Assembly (NCBI RefSeq): GCF_963669205.1
Contig: NZ_OY769915.1
Location: forward strand, 4,128,001 to 4,192,000
Direction: 5' to 3'
DNA from: an uncultured Roseibium sp.
GTDB lineage: Bacteria; Pseudomonadota; Alphaproteobacteria; Rhizobiales; Stappiaceae
DNA length: 64,000 bases
The notes below the pieces were generated by a model. That model was given only the letters and a program-made list of their open reading frames with translations, searched no databases and had not been told where the DNA came from. This document shows positions 44,287 through 53,130 of the stretch, one piece after another; the first letter of the stretch is position 1; every line of letters starts with the position of its first letter. The translations under genes and the position numbers were made by a program.

Positions 44287-44495
44287 GACAGTGGTAACCT
44301 GTTCGTGCTTCGGATTGTTTGCGGGCGTGCTGTCACAGAGGCCCAATCAACTCTCCAAGCGGGAAAAGGAAGTGGCAGGGAACCATGATGACAACGGGTG
44401 AAAACCCGATCCCGGAACGGTCGCCTGTCACTGGCCATCTGGCTATTGCTCAGCCAGATGGCCACCTACAAAAATACAACAAAAAGCAGAAACAA
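43341..44495 (-). mobile_element. Complete IS110-family insertion sequence, about 1.16 kb
   Basis: The right boundary (44495) is where the match to the partial copy at 1-288 stops. On the left the element meets CCGTCATC (to 43340). The flanks CCGTCA-TC and TC-CCGGACGAG can be rejoined into one CCGGAC-type palindrome (GTCATCCCGGAC), so the element sits inside a REP-like unit with TC at both junctions. There are no terminal inverted repeats, as usual for IS110. Confidence 0.85.
44287..44495 (-). ncRNA. IS110 non-coding end, candidate bridge RNA region (copy 2)
   Basis: This is the untranslated segment between the element terminus and the transposase start, the position where IS110 elements encode their bridge RNA. 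A perfect 13-bp hairpin has arms 44432-44444 and 44452-44464. The segment reads the same in the partial copy (80-288). Guide loops complementary to the CCGGAC target would be the test; I could not fold it reliably by eye. Confidence 0.5.
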
Positions 44496-44888
44496 TCCCG
44501 GACGAGCAAAGCGAAATCCGGGACCCACTCGTTCCCAGAGGCGAAGTTGCGCAAGCAAGGCGCTTCTGCCCGTTTCCGTTCGCTCTTCACGTATCCGCTG
44601 CAACGCGGACTGGATCCCGGATCAAGTCCGGAATGACGAATGAGAGTTTGGAATGCAGAGGTATTTCACATTCCCCATGTCAGTATTTGTGCCGGTCCGC
44701 ATCCTGGGGAAGGACCGCCAGGTCCGTCTCGAAGCATGCACCACCGGATGGCAGACCGTTCCTCCCCCCGCCCCCGGAAATTCTCATTTCACCCTTGACC
44801 CGCACCTTCCACAATGCCATAACGCCCACCGAACCGTACCGTACGGTTCCGTCCATATCATCATTTCCCTCGAACCAAGACAAAGCAC
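44496..44888. repeat. Right flank of IS110: REP halves and tetR promoter region
   Basis: Positions 44496-44530 are the interrupted palindrome (TCCCGGACGAGCAAAGCGAA), 44608-44640 its CCCGGATCAAGTCCGGAATG relative, and 44700-44740 a partial AAGGACCGCCAGGTCCGTCT repeat. The remainder leads into the tetR promoter with its operator at 44831. No gene is supported. Confidence 0.6.
44831..44849. promoter_or_regulatory. Perfect TetR-type operator
   Basis: GAACCGTAC-C-GTACGGTTC is a perfect 19-bp palindrome 40 bases before the tetR start, the typical size and place for an autoregulatory TetR operator. Confidence 0.7.
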
Positions 44889-45539
44889 ATGCCCGCTGCC
44901 GCATATGACATCGCCACCTCCCGCCCGGACGCTGCGCCCGAGTTTTCGCCGCGCCAGCAGGTGGTGCTGCAGCATGCATTGACGCTTCTGGTGGAAGGCG
45001 GCGAAAAGGCGCTGACGACCGCAGGTCTCGCGCGCACCGCAAGCTGTTCGAAGGAAAGTCTCTACAAGTGGTTCGGCGATCGCGACGGCCTGCTGGCCGC
45101 CGTGGTCGCGTTCCAGGCAAGCCAGGTTCAGTTTCCCTCCGAAGCCGGTGCGACGGCAGATGCCGCGACCTTTCGCGCCCATGTCACCGCCTTTGTGGAA
45201 GCCTTGCTGGGCGTTCTCTTTTCAGAGACCTCGCTCGCCCTCAACCGGCTGTCCATCGGCCAGTCCAACACCAATTCCAACCGGCTCGGCCACCTGCTTC
45301 TCGTCCGCGGCAAGCACATGATTTCATCCCGCGCGCGCGCCATGCTGGAAAGCGGGCGCCGCCACGGCCTGCTAAAATTCGACGATGCCGAAGAGGCCTA
45401 CCAGGTGCTCTACGGCCTTGCCATCCGCGACGTTCACATCCGGCTTCTTCTCGGCGAGAACGCAAGTGCAGCAGAGCAGGACCTGGCATCCCAGGCGCAA
45501 AACGCCGTTGACCGCTTTTACCGGCTGTTCGGGGCCTGA
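44889..45539 (+). CDS. TetR-family transcriptional regulator, 216 aa
   Basis: The TetR helix-turn-helix (residues ~22-68) contains QQVVLQHALTLLVEGGEKAL and LARTASCSKESLYKWFGDRDGLL. The C-terminal ~140 residues are an AcrR-like helical ligand/dimer domain (FVEALLGVLFSETSLALNRL). A perfect palindrome at 44831-44849 makes self-repression likely. ilvC starts 102 bp downstream on the same strand, so read-through could link them, but no functional connection is established. Confidence 0.88.
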   Translation: MPAAAYDIATSRPDAAPEFSPRQQVVLQHALTLLVEGGEKALTTAGLARTASCSKESLYKWFGDRDGLLAAVVAFQASQVQFPSEAGATADAATFRAHVTAFVEALLGVLFSETSLALNRLSIGQSNTNSNRLGHLLLVRGKHMISSRARAMLESGRRHGLLKFDDAEEAYQVLYGLAIRDVHIRLLLGENASAAEQDLASQAQNAVDRFYRLFGA

Positions 45540-45641
45540 CCCCGGCTTCCGGCCGACTGGAGACCACCAGCCAACGGAGACCGGACATCAATTCCGGCTC
45601 CAAACATGAATAACGAGAATGCAAACGGGAGAAAGGAACCC

Positions 45642-46661
45642 ATGCGCGTTTATTACGATCGTGACGCAGATATCAATCTGATCAAGTCCAAGAAAGTCGC
45701 CATCATCGGCTACGGCTCGCAGGGCCGTGCCCATGCCATGAACCTGAAGGACAGCGGTATCCCGAATATTGCCGTTGCCCTGCGCGAAGGCTCGACCACT
45801 GCGCTTAAGGCCGAAGCCGACGGCTTCAAGGTCATGACCGTCGCCGAAGCTGCCGCGTGGGCCGACCTGATGATGATGGCAACGCCCGACGAACTGCAGG
45901 CGGACATCTACAAGGATCACATTGCCGGCAACATCCGCGATGGTGCTGCGATTGCCTTCGCACACGGCCTCAATGTGCATTTCGGCCTGATTGAGCCGAA
46001 ATCATCCGTCGACGTTCTGATGGTTGCGCCGAAGGGCCCGGGCCACACCGTGCGCGGTGAATACGAAAAAGGCGGCGGCGTGCCGTGCCTTGTCGCCGTT
46101 CACCAGGACGCCTCCGGCAACGCGCTCGATCTGGGTCTGTCCTACGCCAGCGGCGTTGGCGGCGGCCGGTCCGGGATCATCGAAACCACCTTCCAGGAAG
46201 AGTGCGAAACCGACCTCTTCGGTGAACAGGCAGTTCTGTGCGGCGGTCTGGTCGAACTGATCCGCGCCGGGTTCGAAACCCTCGTGGAAGCAGGCTATGC
46301 GCCCGAAATGGCCTATTTCGAGTGCCTGCACGAAGTGAAGCTGATCGTCGACCTGATCTACGAAGGCGGCATCGCCAACATGAACTACTCCATCTCCAAC
46401 ACGGCGGAATGGGGTGAGTACGTCACCGGCCCGCGCATCGTCACCGACGAAACCAAGGCGGAGATGAAGCGCGTCCTGAAGGACATCCAGACCGGCAAGT
46501 TCACCTCCGAGTGGATGCAGGAATACCGCGCCGGCGCCGCCAAGTTCAAGGCGACCCGCCGCCTCAACGACGGTCACCAGATCGAGGAAGTCGGCGAGAA
46601 ACTGCGCGGCATGATGCCGTGGATCAAGTCCAACGCTCTGGTCGACAAGACCAAGAACTAG
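45642..46661 (+). CDS. ilvC: Ketol-acid reductoisomerase (NADP+), 339 aa
   Basis: It isomerises and reduces acetolactate (or acetohydroxybutyrate) to the dihydroxy acid, the step after IlvBN. The Rossmann motif KVAIIGYGSQGRAHAMNLKDSG (residues ~18-39) and the C-terminal knotted domain (ETDLFGEQAVLCGGLVELI, ECLHEVKLIVDLIYEGG) with Mg-binding Asp and Glu are complete. At 339 residues it is a class I (short) KARI. The ATG at 45642 has GAAAGGAA upstream; an earlier in-frame ATG at 45606 would add a non-conserved tail. It is 23 kb from ilvBN. Confidence 0.97.
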   Translation: MRVYYDRDADINLIKSKKVAIIGYGSQGRAHAMNLKDSGIPNIAVALREGSTTALKAEADGFKVMTVAEAAAWADLMMMATPDELQADIYKDHIAGNIRDGAAIAFAHGLNVHFGLIEPKSSVDVLMVAPKGPGHTVRGEYEKGGGVPCLVAVHQDASGNALDLGLSYASGVGGGRSGIIETTFQEECETDLFGEQAVLCGGLVELIRAGFETLVEAGYAPEMAYFECLHEVKLIVDLIYEGGIANMNYSISNTAEWGEYVTGPRIVTDETKAEMKRVLKDIQTGKFTSEWMQEYRAGAAKFKATRRLNDGHQIEEVGEKLRGMMPWIKSNALVDKTKN

Positions 46662-46673
46662 GCGTTTCTCTGA

Positions 46674-47993
46674 TCAACGATACGGAAAGGCCGGGCAGCG
46701 ACGTCCGGCTTTTTCTTCTTGTGGCACGGAACAGTCTTTCGGTGCCGCCTCCAGGCGCTTTACGGCCACTCTGGCCGGGAAAAACCTGCGCTCGGCGGCA
46801 ATTCCGTAGAGTTCCAGCGCTCTCCCGCGATCCTGCGCAACGATGTCCCCTTCTTCCAGCAGCTTTGCCAGATAATAGGCTCCATAGGCGTCTTCCTCGT
46901 CCGCTGCCGCCTCGATCAGCGCAAGTCCCTCGGAGGCATCTTTCGGCAGGCCCAGGCCGTGCAACTGCATCCAGCCGATATTCGCGGCACCGCCCCTGAT
47001 TTCCAGCTCCTCGGCCCGCCTGAAAAGCCGGATCGCCTCCTCATGGTCCTGTTCGACACCGGCGCCGTCGCGATGAAGGATGCCAAGGTTGGTCAGCCCG
47101 CCAAAGTGCTTCGCGTCGATGGATTTGCTGTATTGGTAAGCGGCCTTAGAATAGTCCTGTTCAACACCGAGCCCGTACTCACGCATTTCGGCAAGGTGAT
47201 AGTGAGCGCTGGTGTTTCCCGCCTTTATCGCCTTGCGGAAATGGTCAAGTGCTTTCTCGTAGTCCGGTTCCACGCTCTCGCCCGATAGATAGATTTCACC
47301 GAGTATCTCGTGCGCGAAATAAGGCTCCTTCTCAGCCAGCTCGAAATAGATCGAAAGACCCTTGTCGACATCCTTGGGCACCGGTTCTCCCGCCAGATGG
47401 GCGCTGGCAAGCGCATACATTGCATAGAGGTCGCCTTCGCCGGCAAGACGTTTTATGTCTTCAATGGAACCGGATACCTTCTCGGCACTGAAATCCTCCG
47501 GATGAGCGAAATAAAGCAGCGTGAGATTGAGTCCGGTGGCCTCGTCGCTCAGTTCGATCACTTTCCTGAACCAGCGTTCTGAAGCAGCAAGATCCTTGTC
47601 AGTACCAAGGCCGAATTCGAGCAAGACTGCCAATTGATGCATCGCGCCGATGTGACCACCCTCTGCAGCCCGGCGGTAAAAGTCGTGGGCCGTCTTGTAG
47701 GTATGGCCCTCGATCGACGCGTAAAGATGCAAATCTCCGATTTCGTAAAGCGCATCAACGCTGCCGAGCTCCGCGGCCCGCTCGAACCAGTGCAGCGCCT
47801 TCTCCGGATCGTAGCGCGCTTTTTTCTCACGGCCGTTGTAGTGTTCGCCAAGCCACCTGGCGGCGGTCGCGCTTCCGGCGTTGGCGGAGATCTCAAGCAC
47901 GCGCGGATCGGTCACCACGAATAGAACAACCAGCGCCGTGATCAGCGCACTGGGTATCCAATAGAGAAAAATACGCTTCAACAAACCGCCCAC
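46674..47993 (-). CDS. Membrane-anchored Sel1-repeat protein, 439 aa
   Basis: One N-terminal transmembrane helix (IPSALITALVVLFVVTD, residues ~13-29) is followed by about nine Sel1-like repeats of ~36 residues (for example YDPEKALHWFERAAELGSVDALYEIGDLH and DYSKAAYQYSKSIDAKHFGGLTNLG, each in pieces). Such solenoids mediate protein-protein contacts in the periplasm, often in envelope or signalling complexes. Its C-terminus ends with two Cys (KDCSVPQ, RRCPAFPYR). No enzymatic domain. Its 3' end overlaps the ilvC terminator. Confidence 0.87.
   Translation of the reverse strand: MGGLLKRIFLYWIPSALITALVVLFVVTDPRVLEISANAGSATAARWLGEHYNGREKKARYDPEKALHWFERAAELGSVDALYEIGDLHLYASIEGHTYKTAHDFYRRAAEGGHIGAMHQLAVLLEFGLGTDKDLAASERWFRKVIELSDEATGLNLTLLYFAHPEDFSAEKVSGSIEDIKRLAGEGDLYAMYALASAHLAGEPVPKDVDKGLSIYFELAEKEPYFAHEILGEIYLSGESVEPDYEKALDHFRKAIKAGNTSAHYHLAEMREYGLGVEQDYSKAAYQYSKSIDAKHFGGLTNLGILHRDGAGVEQDHEEAIRLFRRAEELEIRGGAANIGWMQLHGLGLPKDASEGLALIEAAADEEDAYGAYYLAKLLEEGDIVAQDRGRALELYGIAAERRFFPARVAVKRLEAAPKDCSVPQEEKAGRRCPAFPYR
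46690..46714 (+). terminator. Intrinsic terminator of ilvC, inside the 3' end of the convergent Sel1 gene
   Basis: GCCGG (46690-46694) pairs with CCGGC (46705-46709), followed by five T. It lies within the last codons of the minus-strand Sel1-repeat gene, whose stop is at 46674. Confidence 0.7.
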
Positions 47994-48567
47994 TGTTTGA
48001 CCAACTCCAGTTCAGGCTTTTCTTTTGCCCTTTTTTCGCAGCACCGGGCACCCTCGCCGCGAGCGCGTTTTGCGTCGATCCCGCACAACCGTTTCAACCG
48101 TATCGTTGCACCCATCCAGCAACCTGGATGGTCTTTGCCGTCCAGTTCAGTCACCACACGGGATTCTGCAAAACATGCCGCCTGCACTTGCCAAACTTCG
48201 ATGGACGCACCGAGCGGTCCAGACCTTAACAGATGACGTGAGGACACAACAAAACGGCACAGTCGCTTGGACTGATTCAAGTTTTCGCAAGTCCTTTCCA
48301 CTCGATCAGTTTCTTTTCGATTTTTTCGAAAAATTTTCACAAAATGCGCGAAAGGGCCGAATTCCGGCGATTGAGTTCAGAGATTCTTAATTCGGGCATG
48401 TCTGATTGAAGGTCCGCACGCATTCCGGTGGATATGTTTTTATTAAAATCCACACGCCTACAATTTGATGAAAATCTCTTAACCAGCCCTAACAGCATCT
48501 AAAAACATTTCAAACTAGGCTGCCTCAATTGGTCGTTTTCGACGAGTAGCGCGTGGAGTGCGTCTGC
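47994..48567. other. Divergent intergenic region, Sel1 gene to diguanylate cyclase gene
   Basis: Positions 48420-48500 are AT-rich (TATGTTTTTATTAAAATCC) and are the probable promoter zone of the diguanylate cyclase gene. The GC-rich half, 48000-48240, shows no gene. No RNA element recognised. Confidence 0.5.
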
Positions 48568-49725
48568 ATGGATTTATTGACGCTTTTTTCGGCGAATCTG
48601 CTCTTGCTGCTGATTTTCGCCATATCCTTTCAAGCGATGTCGCTTCGCGTGACGCCAAGCTTGCACTGGCGCAGCTGGGCGGCCGCAAACGGCATTCTTG
48701 TGCTCGCCCTCGTCTGTTTTGCCTTTGAAAACGTCCTTCCGCGGATCGTTGCATATATCCTTCCCAACACGCTGCTCTTGCTGGGTTTTGGCTTTCATCT
48801 TTATGCCGCGCGCGTTCTCGCAAAACTGCCGCACAGGCTGAGCGACGCATTCGCACCTGCCGCAGCCTATCTGATCGTCGGACTGATTGCGTTCCTGCTC
48901 TCGGATGCCACGCTCGCCTATGTTGGCGGCAACTTCATCTTTACGGTCCTGTGCATCGCCACCATCGTCGCCTACACGTCGAAGAACTTCCACGGACTGA
49001 TCTCCGTGATAGGCCTCGTGCTCGCGTTTTTCTTCCTTGCCGCTGTCGGCGGATTGCGAGTGTTCCACGGTGTCACCGGCGACGGCCCGGCCGGGCCCGG
49101 CATGATCAACGACACGATGCAGGGTCTGCACCTGATGAGCGCGATGCTGTTCGTCAGCCTGACGGGCGCGTTTTCGACGGCCCTTTCCTTTGAGCAGGTG
49201 GCCCAGCGGCACAGGGAGGCCGCAAGACGCGATCCGTTGACCGGGGCGTTCAATCGCCGGGAGTTTCAGGCCCGCCTGGAAGACCTGCTGCATGGCCCGT
49301 CGGAGAAGACCTTCGGCCTGCTCAACTTCGACCTGGATCACTTCAAATACGTGAACGACAATTTCGGACATCTGTCCGGGGACCAGGCACTGGTGAAAAT
49401 CGTGGCGGCCGTCAAGGCACAGCTGCGGAAGGACGATTGCTTCGCGCGCCTTGGCGGCGAGGAGTTCGCCGTTCTGCTACCCGACATCTCCCGTGAAAAC
49501 GCGGCCAAGGTCGCCGATCGCCTCCGGCAACTGATATCCCGGATCGAGTTCGACTTTGCACCGGCGAATTTCAGGATCACCGCGTCCACCGGTATCTACC
49601 ACGGCAACGGGACCGAACTGGCGATGGAAGACCTGCTGCAGGCCGTGGACGAGAGCCTCTACCGGTCGAAGAAAAACGGGCGCAATTGCGTCACGTTCGC
49701 CGGAGAGCGGACTGCAGCTCCCTGA
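48568..49725 (+). CDS. Membrane-bound diguanylate cyclase, GGDEF domain (385 aa)
   Basis: Residues ~1-200 hold six to seven hydrophobic helices (LLLLLIFAISFQAM, ILVLALVCFAFENV and others). Residues ~215-385 are a GGDEF domain: RDPLTGAFNRREF, FDLDHFKYVNDNFGH, and FARLGGEEFAVLLPD with an active GGEEF centre. The inhibitory I-site RKDD is five residues before GGEEF, so product feedback is expected. It makes c-di-GMP from two GTP; what the membrane part senses is unknown. The ATG at 48568 has GGAG nine bases upstream. An HD-GYP protein that could degrade the product is at 12015. Confidence 0.92.
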   Translation: MDLLTLFSANLLLLLIFAISFQAMSLRVTPSLHWRSWAAANGILVLALVCFAFENVLPRIVAYILPNTLLLLGFGFHLYAARVLAKLPHRLSDAFAPAAAYLIVGLIAFLLSDATLAYVGGNFIFTVLCIATIVAYTSKNFHGLISVIGLVLAFFFLAAVGGLRVFHGVTGDGPAGPGMINDTMQGLHLMSAMLFVSLTGAFSTALSFEQVAQRHREAARRDPLTGAFNRREFQARLEDLLHGPSEKTFGLLNFDLDHFKYVNDNFGHLSGDQALVKIVAAVKAQLRKDDCFARLGGEEFAVLLPDISRENAAKVADRLRQLISRIEFDFAPANFRITASTGIYHGNGTELAMEDLLQAVDESLYRSKKNGRNCVTFAGERTAAP

Positions 49726-49746
49726 AGGGCGCCTGGTCCGGGTGCT

Positions 49747-50646
49747 TCACGAATAGGCCTCGATCAGCCGGGTGACCTCTTTGTCGCGGGCGCTTTCGCT
49801 TTTCCCGCCCATCACCACGACAATCAGCTGCTTGCCGCCACGCCGCGCGGTTGCCACCAGATTATAACCCGACATGCGGATGTAGCCGGTCTTCAGGCCG
49901 TCCACACCGGCGACCTTTCCAAGGAGATTGTTCGTGGCCTTGAATGTCCTGCCATCATACGTGAAGGACTTGGCCCGGTAGTAGCTGGCGTATTGCGGAA
50001 ACCGGCGCTTGAGAGCCAGACCGAGCTTCGCCATATCGCGCGCGGTGGTCACCTGGCCCGGATCCGGAAGCCCCGTGGCATTTTCGAAGCGCGTCCGCGA
50101 GAGTCCGAGCGCGCGGGCTTGTTGTGTCATCTGTCGGGCAAACGCTGCTTCACTGCCCGCAAGGTTTTCGGCGACGGCAACGCCGACATCGTTGGCGGAC
50201 CTGACGGAAAGGGCGCGCGCAGCCTGCTGGACGGTTATTGTCGTCCCCGCCTTCAGTCCGATCTTTGCAGGCGGCTGCGAAGCGGCGTTCTCGCTGACGG
50301 TCAGCGGAGAAGAAAGGCTGTAGCGTCCCTCTGCAACTGCTTCAAACAACAGGTAGAGCGTCATCATCTTCGTCAGCGATGCCGGAAACCGTGCCGCATC
50401 CGCATCGACGGCGTAGAGCTGGTCACCCGTCGAGGCGTCCAGAACCAGCGCGGAAAAGCCGCGTTCCTGCGCGGTCGCCGGCGCATAACCGACGACCGGC
50501 AGCGACGCGGTTTGAACGGTTGCGCTCGCAGCAGGGGTACCTGAGGATGCCGACGGCGAAGGCGCTTGCGCGGTCTGGCAGGCGGCAAGCAACAGGGCGA
50601 GAAGAACCGCGCCGACTTTTCTGGTCAGATTAACCCCTTCAAACAT
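49747..50646 (-). CDS. Serine-type D-Ala-D-Ala carboxypeptidase (penicillin-binding protein), about 299 aa
   Basis: The three S11 peptidase motifs are present in order: SLTK (SxxK nucleophile, in RFPASLTKMMTLY), SAN (in SVRSANDVGVAVAENLAG) and KTG (in GVDGLKTGYIRMSGYN). It starts with a lipoprotein-like signal (LLALLLAAC) and an Ala/Ser/Pro linker, so it may be lipid-anchored in the periplasm, where it trims the terminal D-Ala of peptidoglycan stem peptides. It lacks the C-terminal amphipathic domain of PBP5. An alternative GTG start lies at 50658. Confidence 0.93.
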   Translation of the reverse strand: MFEGVNLTRKVGAVLLALLLAACQTAQAPSPSASSGTPAASATVQTASLPVVGYAPATAQERGFSALVLDASTGDQLYAVDADAARFPASLTKMMTLYLLFEAVAEGRYSLSSPLTVSENAASQPPAKIGLKAGTTITVQQAARALSVRSANDVGVAVAENLAGSEAAFARQMTQQARALGLSRTRFENATGLPDPGQVTTARDMAKLGLALKRRFPQYASYYRAKSFTYDGRTFKATNNLLGKVAGVDGLKTGYIRMSGYNLVATARRGGKQLIVVVMGGKSESARDKEVTRLIEAYS

Positions 50647-50677
50647 ATGCGGTCTCACTCTTGTCCCGGCTCTGATT

Positions 50678-51439
50678 TCAGGCCTTCAACCGGTACCCTG
50701 TTTTGAAAATCCAGTGAACGATGGCCAGAGATACGAACAAAAACACCATGGTCGCAACCAGCGACAACCACAGACTGACATCCGCCTGACCGTAGAAGCT
50801 CCAGCGGAAACCCGATATCAGATAAACGACGGGATTGACCAGTGTCACTTTCTGCCAGATTTCCGGAAGCATGTTGATGGAGTAGAAGCTGCCGCCGAGA
50901 AAAGCGAGCGGCGTCACGATCAGAAGCGGCACGAATTGCAGCTTCTCGAAATTGTCGGCCCAGATGCCGATGATGAATCCGAGCAGCGCAAAGGTGACTG
51001 CCGTCAGAATGAAGAACGTTGCCATCCAGACAGGGTGCTGAATCTGCAGATCAACGAAGAAGTTTGCGGTTATCAGGATGATCAGCCCGACGATTATGGA
51101 TTTCGTGGCCGCCGCCCCGACATAGGCGATTGTGATCTCCAGATAGGAAACGGGTGCTGACAGGATCTCGAAAATCGTGCCGGTGAAACGCGGAAAGTAG
51201 ATCCCGAAAGACGCGTTCGACAGGCTCTGTGTCATGAGCGACAGCATGATCAGACCCGGCACGATGAACGCCCCGTAGCTGACCCCGTCGACTTCGGAGA
51301 TCCGCGACCCGATCGCCGCACCGAAAACGACGAAGTAGAGCACGGTCGAGATGACAGGCGAGATCACGCTTTGCATCAGCGTGCGTTTCGTGCGCGCCAT
51401 CTCGGAAATGTAGATCGACTTGACTGCACCCAGGTTCAT
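50678..51439 (-). CDS. ABC-2-type transporter permease, 253 aa
   Basis: It has six hydrophobic segments (among them SVISPVISTVLYFVVFGAAIG, FIVPGLIMLSLMTQSL, TPLAFLGGSFYSINMLP) and the ABC-2 permease signature around PLAFLGGSFYSINMLPEIWQKVTLVNPVVYLISGFR (in pieces). Paired with the ATPase at 51960-52883 it should form an exporter for a lipid, polysaccharide or drug. A GNAT gene lies between the two halves. Substrate not predictable. Confidence 0.9.
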   Translation of the reverse strand: MNLGAVKSIYISEMARTKRTLMQSVISPVISTVLYFVVFGAAIGSRISEVDGVSYGAFIVPGLIMLSLMTQSLSNASFGIYFPRFTGTIFEILSAPVSYLEITIAYVGAAATKSIIVGLIILITANFFVDLQIQHPVWMATFFILTAVTFALLGFIIGIWADNFEKLQFVPLLIVTPLAFLGGSFYSINMLPEIWQKVTLVNPVVYLISGFRWSFYGQADVSLWLSLVATMVFLFVSLAIVHWIFKTGYRLKA

Positions 51440-51482
51440 ACGCTCCCCTTCTTCATCACTTCCTGCCTCTCCCGGCCGGTTC

Positions 51483-51953
51483 TCAAGCGAGTTCCATCCT
51501 CATTCTCGGCAATGTCCTGCCGGGAATCGAGCCGGATGGCGAACGGCCTGTGGTTTCAAACCCCATGCGCGCGTAGAAAGCTTCCGCAAAAGGGTCGGCG
51601 TCAAGTTCGATATGCCTGAGCCCAATGGTCTTGGCCCGGCATTCAAGCGTCTCGAACAGGGCGCGTCCGACACCTGTTCCCTTGAAGTCCGGTGCGACGA
51701 AGCAGGTTTCAAGTTCGCCGCCGGATGCCCCGTCACAAGACAGCCGGATACATCCGACCAGCGACCCGTCAGCGGCCTCCGCGACCCAGAAATCGTCGTC
51801 CGATATCCAGCTGTCGCGCACGCGCAATTCGTCGACGCAGGCTTCCATGAAAGCATCGTCATAGCCGTTCGACCGCTTGGAGCGCATGCAGAGCTCCGTC
51901 AGGGCGTCCCTGTCGGCGTGCTGTGCGGATCGAATCGAAAAATCCTTGGTCAT
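51483..51953 (-). CDS. GNAT-family acetyltransferase between ABC transporter genes, 156 aa
   Basis: The acetyl-CoA loop CFVAPDFKGTGVGRALFETLE carries Q/RxxGxG as KGTGVG, with the GNAT tail DADPFAEAFYARMGFETTGRS. It starts six bases before the end of the ATPase gene and ends 44 bases before the permease, so it is co-transcribed with the exporter. It may acetylate the exported compound or be a resistance function; this is inference from position only. Confidence 0.85.
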   Translation of the reverse strand: MTKDFSIRSAQHADRDALTELCMRSKRSNGYDDAFMEACVDELRVRDSWISDDDFWVAEAADGSLVGCIRLSCDGASGGELETCFVAPDFKGTGVGRALFETLECRAKTIGLRHIELDADPFAEAFYARMGFETTGRSPSGSIPGRTLPRMRMELA

Positions 51954-51959
51954 CTCGGC

Positions 51960-52883
51960 TCAACTCTTCTTGACCAGGTCCACGAAAATGTCTTCCAGAG
52001 ACGACTGGTCGGTCTGCAGATCCTGGAACCGGACCCCGGCATCGGCGAGATCCTTCAACAGCGCGGTAATGCCGGTTCTTTCCGCGTGCGTATCGTAGGT
52101 ATAGACCAGCTTGCAGCCGGCATCGGCAATTTCGAGATTATAGCGCGCCAGGCTGTCGGGCAGGTCTTTCAGGGGTTCCGTGAGATTGAGGGTCAGAAGC
52201 TTCCGGCCCAGCTGTCGCATCAACTCCGCCTTCTCCTCGACCAGGATGATCTCGCCCTTGTTGATGACACCGACCCTGTCCGCCATCTCCTCGGCTTCCT
52301 CGATATAGTGGGTCGTCAGGATGATCGTGACACCTTTCTCCTTCAGCTCGGTCACGATGCGCCACATGTCGTGGCGCAGCTCGACATCGACGCCGGCGGT
52401 CGGCTCGTCGAGAAACAGAACCTTCGGTTCGTGCGCGAGCGCCTTGGCGACGAGAAGCCGGCGCTTCATGCCGCCGGAAAGCGCCATGATGGCATTATTG
52501 CGTTTGTCCCAGAGCGTAAGGTCCTTGAGAATGCTTTCCACGAACCCGCGATCAGGTGGCAGGCCGAACAATCCGCGGCTGAAGGCAACCGTGTCGCCGA
52601 CGATCTCGAACGGCGCCGTCGGCATTTCCTGGGGCACCAGCCCGATCAGACGCCGCGCCGCCCGAAAATCCGCGATCGCATCATGACCACCGACGGTGAT
52701 GCTTCCCGATGTCGGGCGCACGAGACCGCAAATGGTGCTGATCAGGGTGGTCTTGCCAGCCCCATTGGGGCCTAGCAGCGCAAAAACCTCCCCTTCCCGG
52801 ATATCCAGCGACACCGATTTCAGAGCCTGGAAACCGCCTTCGTAGGTCTTTTCCAGATCGCGGACAGAAAGAATGGGCGCCAT
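51960..52883 (-). CDS. ABC transporter ATP-binding protein, 307 aa
   Basis: It contains Walker A GPNGAGKTTLIS (residues ~38-49), Q-loop VPQEMPTAPFE, signature LSGGMKRRLLVAKALA, Walker B KVLFLDEPTAGVDVE and the switch His in LTTHYIEEAEEM. The C-terminal ~80 residues (LLTLNLTEPLKDLPDSLARY) form the extra domain common in ABC-2 exporters of the DrrA/NodI type. I take the ATG at 52883 (MAPILSVRDLEKTYEGG); the longer frame upstream is not conserved. It should drive the permease at 50678. Confidence 0.93.
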   Translation of the reverse strand: MAPILSVRDLEKTYEGGFQALKSVSLDIREGEVFALLGPNGAGKTTLISTICGLVRPTSGSITVGGHDAIADFRAARRLIGLVPQEMPTAPFEIVGDTVAFSRGLFGLPPDRGFVESILKDLTLWDKRNNAIMALSGGMKRRLLVAKALAHEPKVLFLDEPTAGVDVELRHDMWRIVTELKEKGVTIILTTHYIEEAEEMADRVGVINKGEIILVEEKAELMRQLGRKLLTLNLTEPLKDLPDSLARYNLEIADAGCKLVYTYDTHAERTGITALLKDLADAGVRFQDLQTDQSSLEDIFVDLVKKS

Positions 52884-53130
52884 GAACACCTGAGCTGACA
52901 CGATGATTGAAGGTTTGACCAGACGGCCAAATGAGAGGGTATAGCAACATGTGGGCCGGATGGCTGCAAGATGCAAGGTGCACGACGCCGGGGCCAGATC
53001 GCTGACGGATCGCTGACGCAGAGGCATGGAAGTTGCGGCGGTGCAGGCAGCTCTGCCGGGCGTTTTCGGCATCGACCCTGCGGCTTGGAAAACCGCATGA
53101 GCGCATTCCCGCCTCCCGGCAGTCCGCACC

